DNA of 64,000 bases from Microbacterium kyungheense (lineage in GTDB: Bacteria > Actinomycetota > Actinomycetes > Actinomycetales > Microbacteriaceae): contig NZ_VFPE01000001.1 of NCBI RefSeq assembly GCF_006783905.1, positions 868,001 through 932,000 of the forward strand, read 5' to 3'. This document shows positions 36,180 through 45,638 of the stretch, piece after piece. The notes beneath the pieces are model-generated. The model ran no database searches and had not been told where the DNA came from. It saw only the letters and a list, made by a program, of their open reading frames with translations. How positions within the stretch are numbered: the stretch's first letter is position 1; every line of letters begins with the position of its first letter. The translations under genes were made by a program, and so were the position numbers.

Positions 36180-36794
36180 GTGTGCCCCACCGACCCTTCC
36201 CTCGTCATGATCGCCGCAACCGCCGACGTCGCCGCCGATGCGGTGATCGGCGACGGCAGCTCGATCTGGCATCTTGCGCAGGTCCGTGAAGGCGCCCGTC
36301 TCGGACGCGACTGCGTCGTGGGTCGGGGCGCGTACATCGGCACCGGAGTCCAGATGGGCGACGCGTGCAAGGTGCAGAACTACGCCCTCGTCTACGAACC
36401 TGCGTCGCTGGCGGACGGCGTGTTCATCGGGCCGGCCGTCGTCCTCACCAACGACACGTACCCACGCGCGATCAACCCTGATGGCACGCTCAAGAGCGCG
36501 CACGACTGGACTCCGGTCGGCGTGACCATCGAACACGGAGCGTCCATCGGGGCTCGCGCCACGTGCGTCGCACCGGTGACGATCGGGGCGTGGGCGACAG
36601 TCGCCGCTGGTGCGGTCGTGGTCAAGGATGTGCCCGCTTACGCCCTGGTGGCGGGAGTGCCGGCTCGGCGGATCGGCTGGGTGGGGCGTGCCGGCGTGCC
36701 GCTCGCCGACGAGGGTGATGACCACTGGCGCTGCCCCGCGACCGGCACCATGTACGTCGAGGCCGACGGAGTCCTTCTGGAGGAGCAACTGTGA
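36180..36794 (+). CDS. Left-handed beta-helix sugar N-acetyltransferase, WbpD/WlbB-like
   Basis: This 204-residue hexapeptide-repeat acyltransferase has SSIWHLAQVREGARLG, VVGRGAYIGTGVQMG, KVQNYALVYEPASL, FIGPAVVLTNDTYPRAIN and a C-terminal VAGVPARRIGWVGRAG. This is the pattern of WbpD/WlbB, which acetylates the 3-amino group of UDP-2-acetamido-3-amino-uronate. A short Cys/His tail (HWRCPATGTMY) resembles those enzymes too. GTG start at 36180 chosen because of the TAAGCT box; an in-frame ATG at 36207 is an alternative. It overlaps the aminotransferase gene by 4 bases, which supports the pathway. Confidence 0.85.
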   Translation: MCPTDPSLVMIAATADVAADAVIGDGSSIWHLAQVREGARLGRDCVVGRGAYIGTGVQMGDACKVQNYALVYEPASLADGVFIGPAVVLTNDTYPRAINPDGTLKSAHDWTPVGVTIEHGASIGARATCVAPVTIGAWATVAAGAVVVKDVPAYALVAGVPARRIGWVGRAGVPLADEGDDHWRCPATGTMYVEADGVLLEEQL

Positions 36795-37888
36795 CCGATC
36801 TCATTCCTGCCGCCAAGCCGATCATCGGCGATGAGGAGCGCGCTGCCGTCGATCGCGTTTTGCGGAGCGGCATGGTCGCGCAGGGGCCCGAGGTCGCCGC
36901 CTTCGAAGGCGAGTTTGCCGAGCACTTCGTTGCGGGACGCCCCGTCGTCGCGGTCAACTCGGGCACATCGGGCCTGCACCTCGGTTTGCTCGCTGCGGGT
37001 GTCGGGCCGGGGGACGAGGTGATCGTGCCCTCGTTCACCTTCGCCGCCACCGGCAACTCTGTCGCCCTGACCGGCGCCACCCCGGTGTTCGCCGACATCG
37101 AGCCCGGTTCGTTCACTCTCGATCCGTCGTCCGTCGAGGCAGCGATCACCGAACGGACCAAGGGCATCATGCCGGTCCATCTGTACGGCCACCCGGCTCG
37201 CATGCGCGAACTGCAGGACATCGCCGACCGGCGCGGAGTCGCGCTGTACGAGGATGCCGCCCAGGCCCACGGTGCGGCGCTCGACGGGCGACAGGTCGGC
37301 ACCTTCGGCGAGTTCGCGATGTTCTCCCTATACCCCACCAAGAACATGACAAGCGGTGAGGGCGGAATGGTCTCGGCCGTCGATGAACAGTTCGCCCGTC
37401 GGGTCCGACTGCTGCGCAACCAGGGGATGGAGCGCCAGTACGAGAACGAGGTCGTAGGCTTCAATGCGCGGATGACCGATCTGCACGCCGCGATCGGGCG
37501 CGTGCAGTTGACGAAGGTCGACGCCTGGACCGAGGCGCGACGCAGCAATGCGGCGTTCTTGGACGCGAACTTGCGCGGAGTGGTCGTGCCTCCCGTGAGC
37601 GAGGGCGCACACCATGTGTACCACCAGTACACGATCCGGGTGACCGAGGATCGCGACGGCTTCGTGCGGGCTCTCAAGGACGAGCACGGCGTCGGCAGCG
37701 GGGTCTACTATCCAATCCCCAATCACCGGCTCACATCGCTCGCGCACTACGCGCCGGGCCTGGACCTGCCCGAGACCGAGCGCGCAGCTCGCGAAGTGGT
37801 GTCGCTCCCGGTGCACCCCTCACTGAGCAGCGATGACCTCCACCGCATCGTGTCCGCGGTCCTCGCAGTCGCCGAGGCGGGCGCCTGA
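36791..37888 (+). CDS. DegT/DnrJ/EryC1-family sugar aminotransferase, WbpE/WlbC-like
   Basis: This 365-residue PLP enzyme has AVNSGTSGLHLGLLA, VPSFTFAATGNSV, YEDAAQAHGA and the PLP lysine in SLYPTKNMTSGEGG. It would install an amino group at C3 of a UDP-keto-sugar. Between the WbpD-like acetyltransferase and a Gfo/Idh/MocA dehydrogenase it fits WbpE. GTG start with a 4-base overlap upstream and a 1-base overlap downstream. Confidence 0.9.
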   Translation: MTDLIPAAKPIIGDEERAAVDRVLRSGMVAQGPEVAAFEGEFAEHFVAGRPVVAVNSGTSGLHLGLLAAGVGPGDEVIVPSFTFAATGNSVALTGATPVFADIEPGSFTLDPSSVEAAITERTKGIMPVHLYGHPARMRELQDIADRRGVALYEDAAQAHGAALDGRQVGTFGEFAMFSLYPTKNMTSGEGGMVSAVDEQFARRVRLLRNQGMERQYENEVVGFNARMTDLHAAIGRVQLTKVDAWTEARRSNAAFLDANLRGVVVPPVSEGAHHVYHQYTIRVTEDRDGFVRALKDEHGVGSGVYYPIPNHRLTSLAHYAPGLDLPETERAAREVVSLPVHPSLSSDDLHRIVSAVLAVAEAGA

Positions 37889-38901
37889 TGGCCGACCTGC
37901 GAGCGGGCCTCATCGGCCTGGGCATGATGGGTCGCCATCACGCCCGCATCCTCAGGGACGTCGAAGGAGTAGAGCTCGTCGCTGTGGCAGACCCCGGCGG
38001 CGACCCCCATCGCGTGGCGGGCGGCCTGGACGTGCTTCCGGGTGTCGCGGAGCTTATCGCGAGCGGACTGGACATCGCGATCGTCGCGATCCCGACCCGC
38101 TTCCACGCCGATGCGGCCTTCGCCCTGGCCGACGCGGGCGTGCACACGCTGGTGGAGAAGCCCATCGCCGACGATGCGGCCACCGGGCGGCGAGTCGCCG
38201 AGGCCTTCGGAACCCGTGGCCTCGTCGGAGCGGTCGGTCACGTCGAGCGGTTCAATCCCGCGCTCCAGCAGCTTCGGGCGCGTCTCGAGGCGGGCGACGC
38301 CGGCGACGTCTACCAGATCGCCACCCGTCGGCAGAGCTCGTTCCCGGGGCGCATCGGCGACGTCGGCGTGGCCAAGGACCTCGCGACGCACGACATCGAC
38401 CTCACGGCCTGGGTCGCGCAGTCCCTCTACAACTCGGTCTCGGCGCAGACCGCTCACAAGAGCGGGCGTGACCACGAGGACATGATCGCGATCACCGGCC
38501 GCCTGCAGAACGGGATCATCGCCAACCACCTGATCAACTGGCTGAGCCCGATGAAGGAGCGCGTGACCGTCGTCACGGGTGAACGCGGCACGTTCATCGC
38601 CGACACCGCGACGGGCGACCTCACGTTCTACGCCAACGGCACTGTGTCGCTGGAATGGGAGTCCGTCTCCACATTCCGCGGCGTGTCCGAGGGCGATGTC
38701 ACCCGCTTCGCCTTCGCGAAGAAGGAGCCGCTGCGGGCGGAGCTCGAGGCGTTCCGGGACTCGGTCCTCGGGGCACGGACCGAGCTGTCCACGATGGCGG
38801 AGGCCGCGCACACGCTCGAGGTCGTCGAGTGCGCGCTGGCGTCGGCCCGCGAGGGCGTCACTCAGTTCGTGAGCGATCCCGTCGGTGCCGACGGACGCTG
38901 A
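37888..38901 (+). CDS. Gfo/Idh/MocA-family sugar dehydrogenase, WbpB/WlbA-like
   Basis: This 337-residue NAD-dependent oxidoreductase has the Rossmann motif GLIGLGMMGRHHARIL, the family EKPIADDAATGRR, GHVERFNPALQQL and ATHDIDLTAWV with the catalytic His/Asp. In the WbpBED pathway it oxidises C3 of UDP-GlcNAcA to the keto form used by the aminotransferase. The dehydrogenase that makes UDP-GlcNAcA (WbpA) is not in the window. The gene ends 12 bases before the convergent gtrA-like gene. Confidence 0.88.
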   Translation: MADLRAGLIGLGMMGRHHARILRDVEGVELVAVADPGGDPHRVAGGLDVLPGVAELIASGLDIAIVAIPTRFHADAAFALADAGVHTLVEKPIADDAATGRRVAEAFGTRGLVGAVGHVERFNPALQQLRARLEAGDAGDVYQIATRRQSSFPGRIGDVGVAKDLATHDIDLTAWVAQSLYNSVSAQTAHKSGRDHEDMIAITGRLQNGIIANHLINWLSPMKERVTVVTGERGTFIADTATGDLTFYANGTVSLEWESVSTFRGVSEGDVTRFAFAKKEPLRAELEAFRDSVLGARTELSTMAEAAHTLEVVECALASAREGVTQFVSDPVGADGR

Positions 38902-38913
38902 CGCGATCGCTCC

Positions 38914-39345
38914 TCAGTCGTCCACTTCGCGTTTCGCGAATACCCAGTATCGGTAGAGGAAATAGTTCCACACGGTGGTCGCCACGACGGCTGCCACCTT
39001 GCCGATCGCCCAGGGGAGCCCGATCGCGTCGGCGGCCGCAACGATCAGCGTGGTCGCAACGGTGTTCACTGCGACGAGGATCGTGTATCGGAGCGCGCTC
39101 GGGGCGACAGCCTCCGATGAGCGGAACGCGACCGTGCGCTGCAACGTGTACGTCACGACGAAGCTCAGTAGGAATGCCGTGGGCGTGCTGATCGCGAGCG
39201 GAATGCCGAACGCTTCGTGCAACAGCCACAGCAGGCCGATGTCGAAGAGGAAGCTGAACCCTCCGACGACCAGAAAGCGGGCCGCGCTCGTCGACCACAG
39301 GCGCACGAGCAGGGATCTACGCTCAGGCCTCGGGTCAGCATGCAC
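38914..39345 (-). CDS. GtrA-family membrane protein
   Basis: This 143-residue protein has four membrane helices typical of GtrA: FLVVGGFSFLFDIGLLWLL, STPTAFLLSFVVTYTLQR and a C-terminal VWNYFLYRYWVF. The family is thought to flip or present polyprenyl-phosphate-linked sugars to GT-C enzymes. The GTG at 39345 is preferred over an upstream ATG at 39447 because GGAGG lies about 9 bases before it. It would fit as partner of the DPM-like GT at 40657 (inference). Confidence 0.88.
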   Translation of the reverse strand: MHADPRPERRSLLVRLWSTSAARFLVVGGFSFLFDIGLLWLLHEAFGIPLAISTPTAFLLSFVVTYTLQRTVAFRSSEAVAPSALRYTILVAVNTVATTLIVAAADAIGLPWAIGKVAAVVATTVWNYFLYRYWVFAKREVDD

Positions 39346-39413
39346 GCTTCCATCCTCCCATGCCCCGCTGGGATGGGAGTTCACCGGCAGGGACCCGGTG
39401 GGTGCCGCGATAG

Positions 39414-40589
<1,176 letters not shown>

Positions 40590-40656
40590 TGAAAGTTCGC
40601 GCGCCCCGGCGAGCGCGACGCGGGGCCGTCCAGGCGCGGTCGGTAGAATCGAGGCC

Positions 40657-41415
40657 ATGCCCCCTTCTCCCTCGCGCGTGCTCATCGTGCTTCCCGCCTT
40701 CAACGAAGAGGAGTCCATCGGGGCCGTCATCCAGGAAGTCCGCTCGACGCTGCCCGGCATGACCTGCCTCGTCGTCGACGACGGATCGAAGGACACCACC
40801 TGGCGAATCGCCGATCGCGCGGGCGCCAAAGTCGTGCGGCTGCCGTTCAACCTGGGCGTCGGGGGTGCGATGCGCCTGGGTTTCCGATATGCGGTCGAGA
40901 ACGACTTCGACGTGGTCGTCCAGATCGACGCGGACGGCCAGCATGACCCCGCTGCCGTGCCCCAACTCCTAGAGAAGCTCGACGGGGCCGACATCGTGAT
41001 CGGGGCGCGCTTCGCGGGTGTGGGGGACTACCAGGCCGGCGGCATCCGTCGCTTCGCGATGCGCGTCATCGCCAGCGTGCTGAGCCGCACGGCCAAGACG
41101 AGGCTCACCGACACCACCTCCGGCTTCAAGGCCAGCGGGCCGCGCGCTGTCGCCTTGTTCGCGGACAACTACCCGGCCGAGTATCTCGGCGACACCATCG
41201 AAGCGCTCGTCATCGCAGCAAGGGCGGGCTGCCGCATCACGCAGGTGCCGGTCGCCATGCGGGCGCGGACCGGCGGTCGCCCGTCGCACAATCCCTTCAA
41301 GGCCGCGGTCTACCTGCTCCGAGCCTTCGTCGCCCTCGGATTCGCCTACCTGCGGCCGGCTCCGAGCGTCGCCACCCTCGATCTGCGTACCACGCAGGAA
41401 GGAGCTTCGGCATGA
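40657..41415 (+). CDS. GT2 polyprenyl-phosphate glycosyltransferase-like protein
   Basis: This 252-residue dolichyl-phosphate-mannose-synthase-like enzyme has VLIVLPAFNEEESIGAVI, LVVDDGSKDTT, the metal site VVQIDADGQHD and DTTSGFKASG. No membrane helices follow. Such enzymes load a sugar onto polyprenyl phosphate for extracytoplasmic transferases. TAGAAT ends 7 bases before the ATG. The DUF2304 gene overlaps the stop by 4 bases, a frequent pairing. Confidence 0.88.
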   Translation: MPPSPSRVLIVLPAFNEEESIGAVIQEVRSTLPGMTCLVVDDGSKDTTWRIADRAGAKVVRLPFNLGVGGAMRLGFRYAVENDFDVVVQIDADGQHDPAAVPQLLEKLDGADIVIGARFAGVGDYQAGGIRRFAMRVIASVLSRTAKTRLTDTTSGFKASGPRAVALFADNYPAEYLGDTIEALVIAARAGCRITQVPVAMRARTGGRPSHNPFKAAVYLLRAFVALGFAYLRPAPSVATLDLRTTQEGASA

Positions 41416-41786
41416 CGACCACCGCGTACATCGTCGGCATCATCGTGGCGATCATCATGCTCGCCTTCGTCATCGAACTGCTGCGTCGCCGGCGGCTGCG
41501 CGAGCGTCACGCCATCTGGTGGCTGATCGCGACCGTTCTCGCCCTCCTGGCCGGCCTGTTCCCCGGAGCGCTCCAATGGGTGGCCTCCCTCGCGGGCGTC
41601 GTGATCCCCGCCAACCTGGTGTTCTTCGTCAGCATCGGCGTGCTCGTGATCGTGTGCATCCAGCACAGCGCCGAGCTCACCGACCTGGAGTCCGAAACCC
41701 GCGTCCTCGCGGAGCGCACCGCGTTGCTGGAGCTGCGGGTCAAGGAGCTCGAAGCCGAACGGGCTCACGACGAGACGGACTCCTGA
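41412..41786 (+). CDS. DUF2304-family membrane protein
   Basis: This 124-residue protein has three membrane helices (AYIVGIIVAIIMLAFVIELL, IWWLIATVLALLAGLF, NLVFFVSIGVLVIVCIQ) and a charged coiled-coil tail. This is the typical DUF2304 layout, found beside GT2 genes as here. Its function is unknown; it probably anchors or assists the upstream GT. The stop lies 22 bases inside the convergent DUF2142 gene. Confidence 0.85.
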   Translation: MTTTAYIVGIIVAIIMLAFVIELLRRRRLRERHAIWWLIATVLALLAGLFPGALQWVASLAGVVIPANLVFFVSIGVLVIVCIQHSAELTDLESETRVLAERTALLELRVKELEAERAHDETDS

Positions 41787-43258
41787 GGCTCGAAGCGCGT
41801 GGTCTCGGCGTCGAGGCGACCGTCCCAGACCATCCAGATGAGCACCCCCAGGACCACCGCGAACGCAAGTGACCCGCCCGCCCATACGACCATCGGCGAG
41901 ACCGGCGCGTTCCACCACCATTCGATGTCCGCGTTGAGGTTGAAGCTCTGCGAGTCCATCCCGGTGATGTAGCGGCGCAGGTTGGTATGGAGGGCAACGC
42001 TGTTCGCCGCGGAGAGACCTGCGCCGACGATCACCAGCTGGACCCGGCCGAGCCCGAGGCCGGCGCGTGAGAACCCGACCAGCGCGACGCCGCCGAGCAT
42101 GATGATCAGCGGGTAGATGTATCGGGGCTGGACGCCCGACCCGACCGTCACCCCGTCGTGGACCAGGATGTACATGGGGATCACCACGAGACTGGCCGCC
42201 ACGCCCGCGACAGACACCCACTTTTGCCAGTCGCCACGTCGGAAACCCCAGAAGCACAGCGCCGCGAAGACCGCCAGCGCCGTGATCCAGACGATGCCCG
42301 GCATGATCGTGTCGAGCCAGCCGAGACCGCTGAGGCCGAAGACGCCCGCCCACAGCTGCGGAAGCATCTTGCCGTTGATGAGGATCAGCGTGCCGGTCGA
42401 CAGACCACTGTCGTCGACGGCCGTGTCACCCGTGACGATCGCGGACTGCCCGGCACTGAAGAAGAACACGACGGCCACCACACCCAGCACGGCGGGGAGG
42501 ATGAGGTCCAGAAGATAGCGGCGGTCGCGTCGGAACGACAGCACTGCCGCGGCGATGAGCGCGATGACACCGTAGACGGCGGCATCACTGCGCGACCCGG
42601 CGCCCAGGACGAGGAGGAGTGCGCTGAGTCCGGCGAGGAGCCATTTGCGCACGCCCGTCTGGCGGAAGTACCCCCACGCCGCCACCCAGAGGCCCGTCGC
42701 GGACAGCACTGCCCACGAGCTCGGGTTCACGCTGGGGATGAGGAACATCCCGAGCGGGACGGCGGAGATGACTGCGCCCCAGACCAGCAGCGGGCGCTGA
42801 GGCCGTGGCAGCAGGAGGAAGAGGCCGGTGAGGATGCCGACGTAGAGGAGCGCATTGAAAGACCGCATCATCACGATCGACGCGGAGACGTCCTGCGTGA
42901 CGAACGGGCTCATCACGCTGTAGAAGAACGGCGGGTACGACGCGTAAGACCAATTGCCCCGGTCGGTGGGGAGCATTTTTCCCTCGGGCAGGGGGCAGGA
43001 GGCCGACTGCTGCTCGATGAACGCGTAACACTTTGCGGCCTTGAGCAGCTCGCCGGGGAGCAGCCTCACGTCGGGATCCGCGGTCGTCTCGCAGATGCCT
43101 TCGGCCTCGCCTGCCGAGCACCAGATGCTGGCCATGTGGTAGTCGTCGTCGGGGCTTGATCCGACCGGAGACGAGATCCCCCAGGTGAGGAGCGCCACGA
43201 GCATCGCAATGGGGACGAGGATGGTCGCGAGCAGGCGTCCGCGGGGGCGAGGTGTCAT
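41765..43258 (-). CDS. DUF2142-family polytopic membrane protein, copy 2
   Basis: This 497-residue paralogue of the gene at 34555-36129 has the same start of helix 1 and loop SPVGSSPDDDYHMASIWCS, Cys residues in the first loop, and about eleven helices. It is likely a GT-C-like transferase or polymer-processing membrane protein of unknown specificity. The ATG at 43258 is the family start. It is divergent from the 33-codon ORF and GT2 gene and convergent with DUF2304, overlapping it by 22 bases. Confidence 0.8.
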   Translation of the reverse strand: MTPRPRGRLLATILVPIAMLVALLTWGISSPVGSSPDDDYHMASIWCSAGEAEGICETTADPDVRLLPGELLKAAKCYAFIEQQSASCPLPEGKMLPTDRGNWSYASYPPFFYSVMSPFVTQDVSASIVMMRSFNALLYVGILTGLFLLLPRPQRPLLVWGAVISAVPLGMFLIPSVNPSSWAVLSATGLWVAAWGYFRQTGVRKWLLAGLSALLLVLGAGSRSDAAVYGVIALIAAAVLSFRRDRRYLLDLILPAVLGVVAVVFFFSAGQSAIVTGDTAVDDSGLSTGTLILINGKMLPQLWAGVFGLSGLGWLDTIMPGIVWITALAVFAALCFWGFRRGDWQKWVSVAGVAASLVVIPMYILVHDGVTVGSGVQPRYIYPLIIMLGGVALVGFSRAGLGLGRVQLVIVGAGLSAANSVALHTNLRRYITGMDSQSFNLNADIEWWWNAPVSPMVVWAGGSLAFAVVLGVLIWMVWDGRLDAETTRFEPQESVSS

Positions 43259-43330
43259 CGAATCCGGCTCATTCTGGTCGTCGATCCGCGCTCGTCGGAT
43301 GCGAGATGTATCCGAGAGGGTCGGCCCGGT

Positions 43331-43336
43331 TAGGCT
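43331..43336 (+). promoter_or_regulatory. -10 box for a leaderless 33-codon ORF
   Basis: TAGGCT, the most frequent box in this window, ends exactly 6 bases (GGGGGG) before a GTG at 43343. The start of the glycosyltransferase itself is 98 bases further on. Confidence 0.55.
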
Positions 43337-43342
43337 GGGGGG

Positions 43343-43444
43343 GTGACCGCCGACCGTCAACCATGCTATCCGTGCGACGATGGCCACGACTTCTCCTGCG
43401 GACGAGAGAGCATCCGTCGCACGGGAGGACTGCTCGCACGATGA
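43343..43444 (+). CDS. Candidate leaderless 33-aa upstream ORF coupled to the glycosyltransferase
   Basis: The frame GTG ACC GCC GAC begins directly downstream of a TAGGCT box and ends with TGA at 43442-43444, overlapping the ATG of the glycosyltransferase (ATGA). The peptide has 33 residues with CYPC and a third Cys, and no membrane segment. Position and coupling match translated leader peptides; the peptide may only serve to load ribosomes or sense an amino acid (Arg or Cys). It is in a different frame from the downstream gene. Coding status is inferred. Confidence 0.45.
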   Translation: MTADRQPCYPCDDGHDFSCGRESIRRTGGLLAR

Positions 43445-44511
43445 GCGCAGAACCCACGAGGGAGACGACGTTTGCGCTCAGCGTCGTGATCCCCTCCTTC
43501 AACTCCGCGCGCTGGCTTCCGTCGACGCTGGGCGCCCTGGCCGCTGCCGTCCGGGCTGCCGACATCGCCGTAGAGGTGGTGGTCGTCGACGACGGCTCCA
43601 CGGACGACACCGAAGCCGTCCTCCGATCGCTGCAGGCGGGGTTCCCCGGCGAGGTCGTGGTGGTCCGGCAGGAGAACGGCGGACGCTTCCTGGCGCGGTG
43701 GGCGGGCATCCAGCGTGCACGTTCGGCGACGGTCTTCCTGCTCGACTCACGGGTCCTCGTGGCCCCAGACGCGCTGCGGAACTACGTCAGCGCCTCGCGC
43801 GTAGACCCCGCGCAGAGGGCGTGGAACGGGTACGTCGTGACCGATCCCGCGTCGCCGCTGGTCGGTCTGTTCTGGGAGGTCCCGACGCACGTCTTCTGGG
43901 GTCGCTTCCTCCGTTCGCCCCGACCGTTCGACCTGACGAGGGACACGTTCGACTCCGCCCCGAAGGGCACCGGCATGTTCATCGCCCGCAAGAGCGACCT
44001 CGAAGCCGCTTTCCTTGCGAGCTGGCCCGAGGGCGACGCCCGCTTCGTCTCGGACGACACAAAGATCCTGCGCCACATCGCCGACGCCTCGTCCATCCGC
44101 CTCGAACCGGGGATCGCGGCTACGTACCGTCCGCGAACGACCCTGCGCGGTTTCGTCCGCCACACCTTCGACCGGGGGACGCTCTTCGTCGACAGCTACG
44201 CCGGTACCGGCGTCGTGCGTTCGGTCGTGCTGCTCGTGCTCGCGGCGCTGCCTGTTGTCGCGCTCGCCGCGCTGATCGTGCTGATCGCAGCCGGATTGAC
44301 CGGTCTGGCGCTCGCGCTGGTCATCACCCTTGTGGTGGCGGCACTCAGCCCTGTCGTCGTCGCGGCGTTCAACCGCTGTCGCCCCCGCGGTCTTCTGGCC
44401 TTCGTCGTCTGCCTGCCCGTCTTCGTCGTGCCGTTCTGGCTCGGTCTCATTCGCGGCGTGTTTATCCACCGGCGCGCATTCCTGCGGGCTCGCAAGGAGG
44501 AGTTCGCATGA
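43441..44511 (+). CDS. GT2-family glycosyltransferase with C-terminal membrane helices
   Basis: This 356-residue protein has a GT-A domain in residues 1-240 with LSVVIPSFNSARWLPSTL, VVVVDDGSTDDTE and FLLDSRVLV. The usual DxD is replaced by DSR, as in some family members. Then come RTTLRGFVRHTFDRG and two or three C-terminal membrane helices. The ATG at 43441 starts the family domain; GGGAGG lies 13 bases upstream, rather far. The stop overlaps the epimerase start (ATGA). Confidence 0.82.
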   Translation: MSAEPTRETTFALSVVIPSFNSARWLPSTLGALAAAVRAADIAVEVVVVDDGSTDDTEAVLRSLQAGFPGEVVVVRQENGGRFLARWAGIQRARSATVFLLDSRVLVAPDALRNYVSASRVDPAQRAWNGYVVTDPASPLVGLFWEVPTHVFWGRFLRSPRPFDLTRDTFDSAPKGTGMFIARKSDLEAAFLASWPEGDARFVSDDTKILRHIADASSIRLEPGIAATYRPRTTLRGFVRHTFDRGTLFVDSYAGTGVVRSVVLLVLAALPVVALAALIVLIAAGLTGLALALVITLVVAALSPVVVAAFNRCRPRGLLAFVVCLPVFVVPFWLGLIRGVFIHRRAFLRARKEEFA

Positions 44512-45626
44512 TCATCTTCATCTACGGCACCACAGCCGAGGCGATCAAGATCGCCCCCGTGGCCCGGCGACTGGATGCCCTTGGCGTGCCGTACCAGCAG
44601 TGGGTGACGCAGCAGCACACAGAGTCGCTGCGACGCGCCATCCCCGAACTCGGCCTCACGCCTCCCGATCGCGTCATCGCTGATGGCTGGCGCGGGCGCC
44701 CGCTGCAATCCCCGATCCAGATGGTGGGGTGGGTGTTCGACGTGCTCGGTTGGACCATGCGCAACATCCGCTCGATCCGTCGCTCGCTTCCCGCGGGCTC
44801 GGTGGTGATCGTGCACGGCGACACTGTCACCACGGTGCTGGGCACGTTCATCGGGAGGCGCCTACGGGTGCCGGTCGCGCACGTCGAGGCCGGGCTGCGC
44901 TCCGGGGATTGGCGTAACCCGTTCCCCGAGGAGCTCGACCGCCGTATCGTCGGCCGGTTCGCCGATATCCATTACGTTCCATCGGAGGAGGCCGCGGATA
45001 ACCTCTCGGGCAAGCCGAACGTGGTGCTGACCCACGGCAACACCGCGAAGGATGCCGTCCGGGATGTCACGGGCCGCGCTAGCGCATCGGGCGAGGGAGA
45101 GGCCGAGCCGTACGGCCTGGTGCTGCTGCACCGGTACGAGTTCATCTCGGTCCCGTCGCTCGTTCGCGATACCCTGCGCACCCTCGAGGCCGACAGCCCG
45201 CTGCCCTTGCGAATCATCGTGGACTCGTACTCCAGCTCGGCGATCGCGCTGGCGATCGAAGAGCTCGGCTTCGAGAAGTTCACGCTCATGACCAAGCTTG
45301 AGCACAGTGAGTTCGTCGCGACGATGAGCGAGGCCAGCTTCATCGTGACCGACTCGGGAGGGATCCAGCAGGAAGCCGCGGCGTTGGGAGTGCCGACGCT
45401 CATTCACCGCAAGGTCACGGAGGGGCGGGAGGGCTTCGGTACCACCGCGGTGCTGTCCGGCTGGGACCTCGGCGTGCTCTCGCAGTTCCTCTCGTCGTAC
45501 CGAGACTATCGCAAGAGCGGCGGCACGATCGAAGAGTCCCCCTCCGACGTCATCGTGGCCGACCTTGTGGCACGCGGCCTCGCAGTGCCGAGCCAGGTCG
45601 AGGAGAGCAATCCGCCTCGGGGTTGA
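44508..45626 (+). CDS. UDP-N-acetylglucosamine 2-epimerase family enzyme (WecB/WbpI-like)
   Basis: This 372-residue GT-B-fold epimerase has FIYGTTAEAIKIAPVA, HVEAGLRSGDWRNPFPEE and VTDSGGIQQEAAALG, the core family motifs. It would invert C2 of a UDP-2-acetamido sugar. Since wbpD/E/B-like genes are 6 kb away, it may be the WbpI that converts UDP-GlcNAc(3NAc)A to UDP-ManNAc(3NAc)A. Ordinary UDP-GlcNAc 2-epimerase (WecB) is the alternative. The segment LLHRYEFISVP replaces the usual THRREN, favouring a non-standard substrate. Confidence 0.85.
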   Translation: MIIFIYGTTAEAIKIAPVARRLDALGVPYQQWVTQQHTESLRRAIPELGLTPPDRVIADGWRGRPLQSPIQMVGWVFDVLGWTMRNIRSIRRSLPAGSVVIVHGDTVTTVLGTFIGRRLRVPVAHVEAGLRSGDWRNPFPEELDRRIVGRFADIHYVPSEEAADNLSGKPNVVLTHGNTAKDAVRDVTGRASASGEGEAEPYGLVLLHRYEFISVPSLVRDTLRTLEADSPLPLRIIVDSYSSSAIALAIEELGFEKFTLMTKLEHSEFVATMSEASFIVTDSGGIQQEAAALGVPTLIHRKVTEGREGFGTTAVLSGWDLGVLSQFLSSYRDYRKSGGTIEESPSDVIVADLVARGLAVPSQVEESNPPRG

Positions 45627-45638
45627 CCGGCCCGGCGA

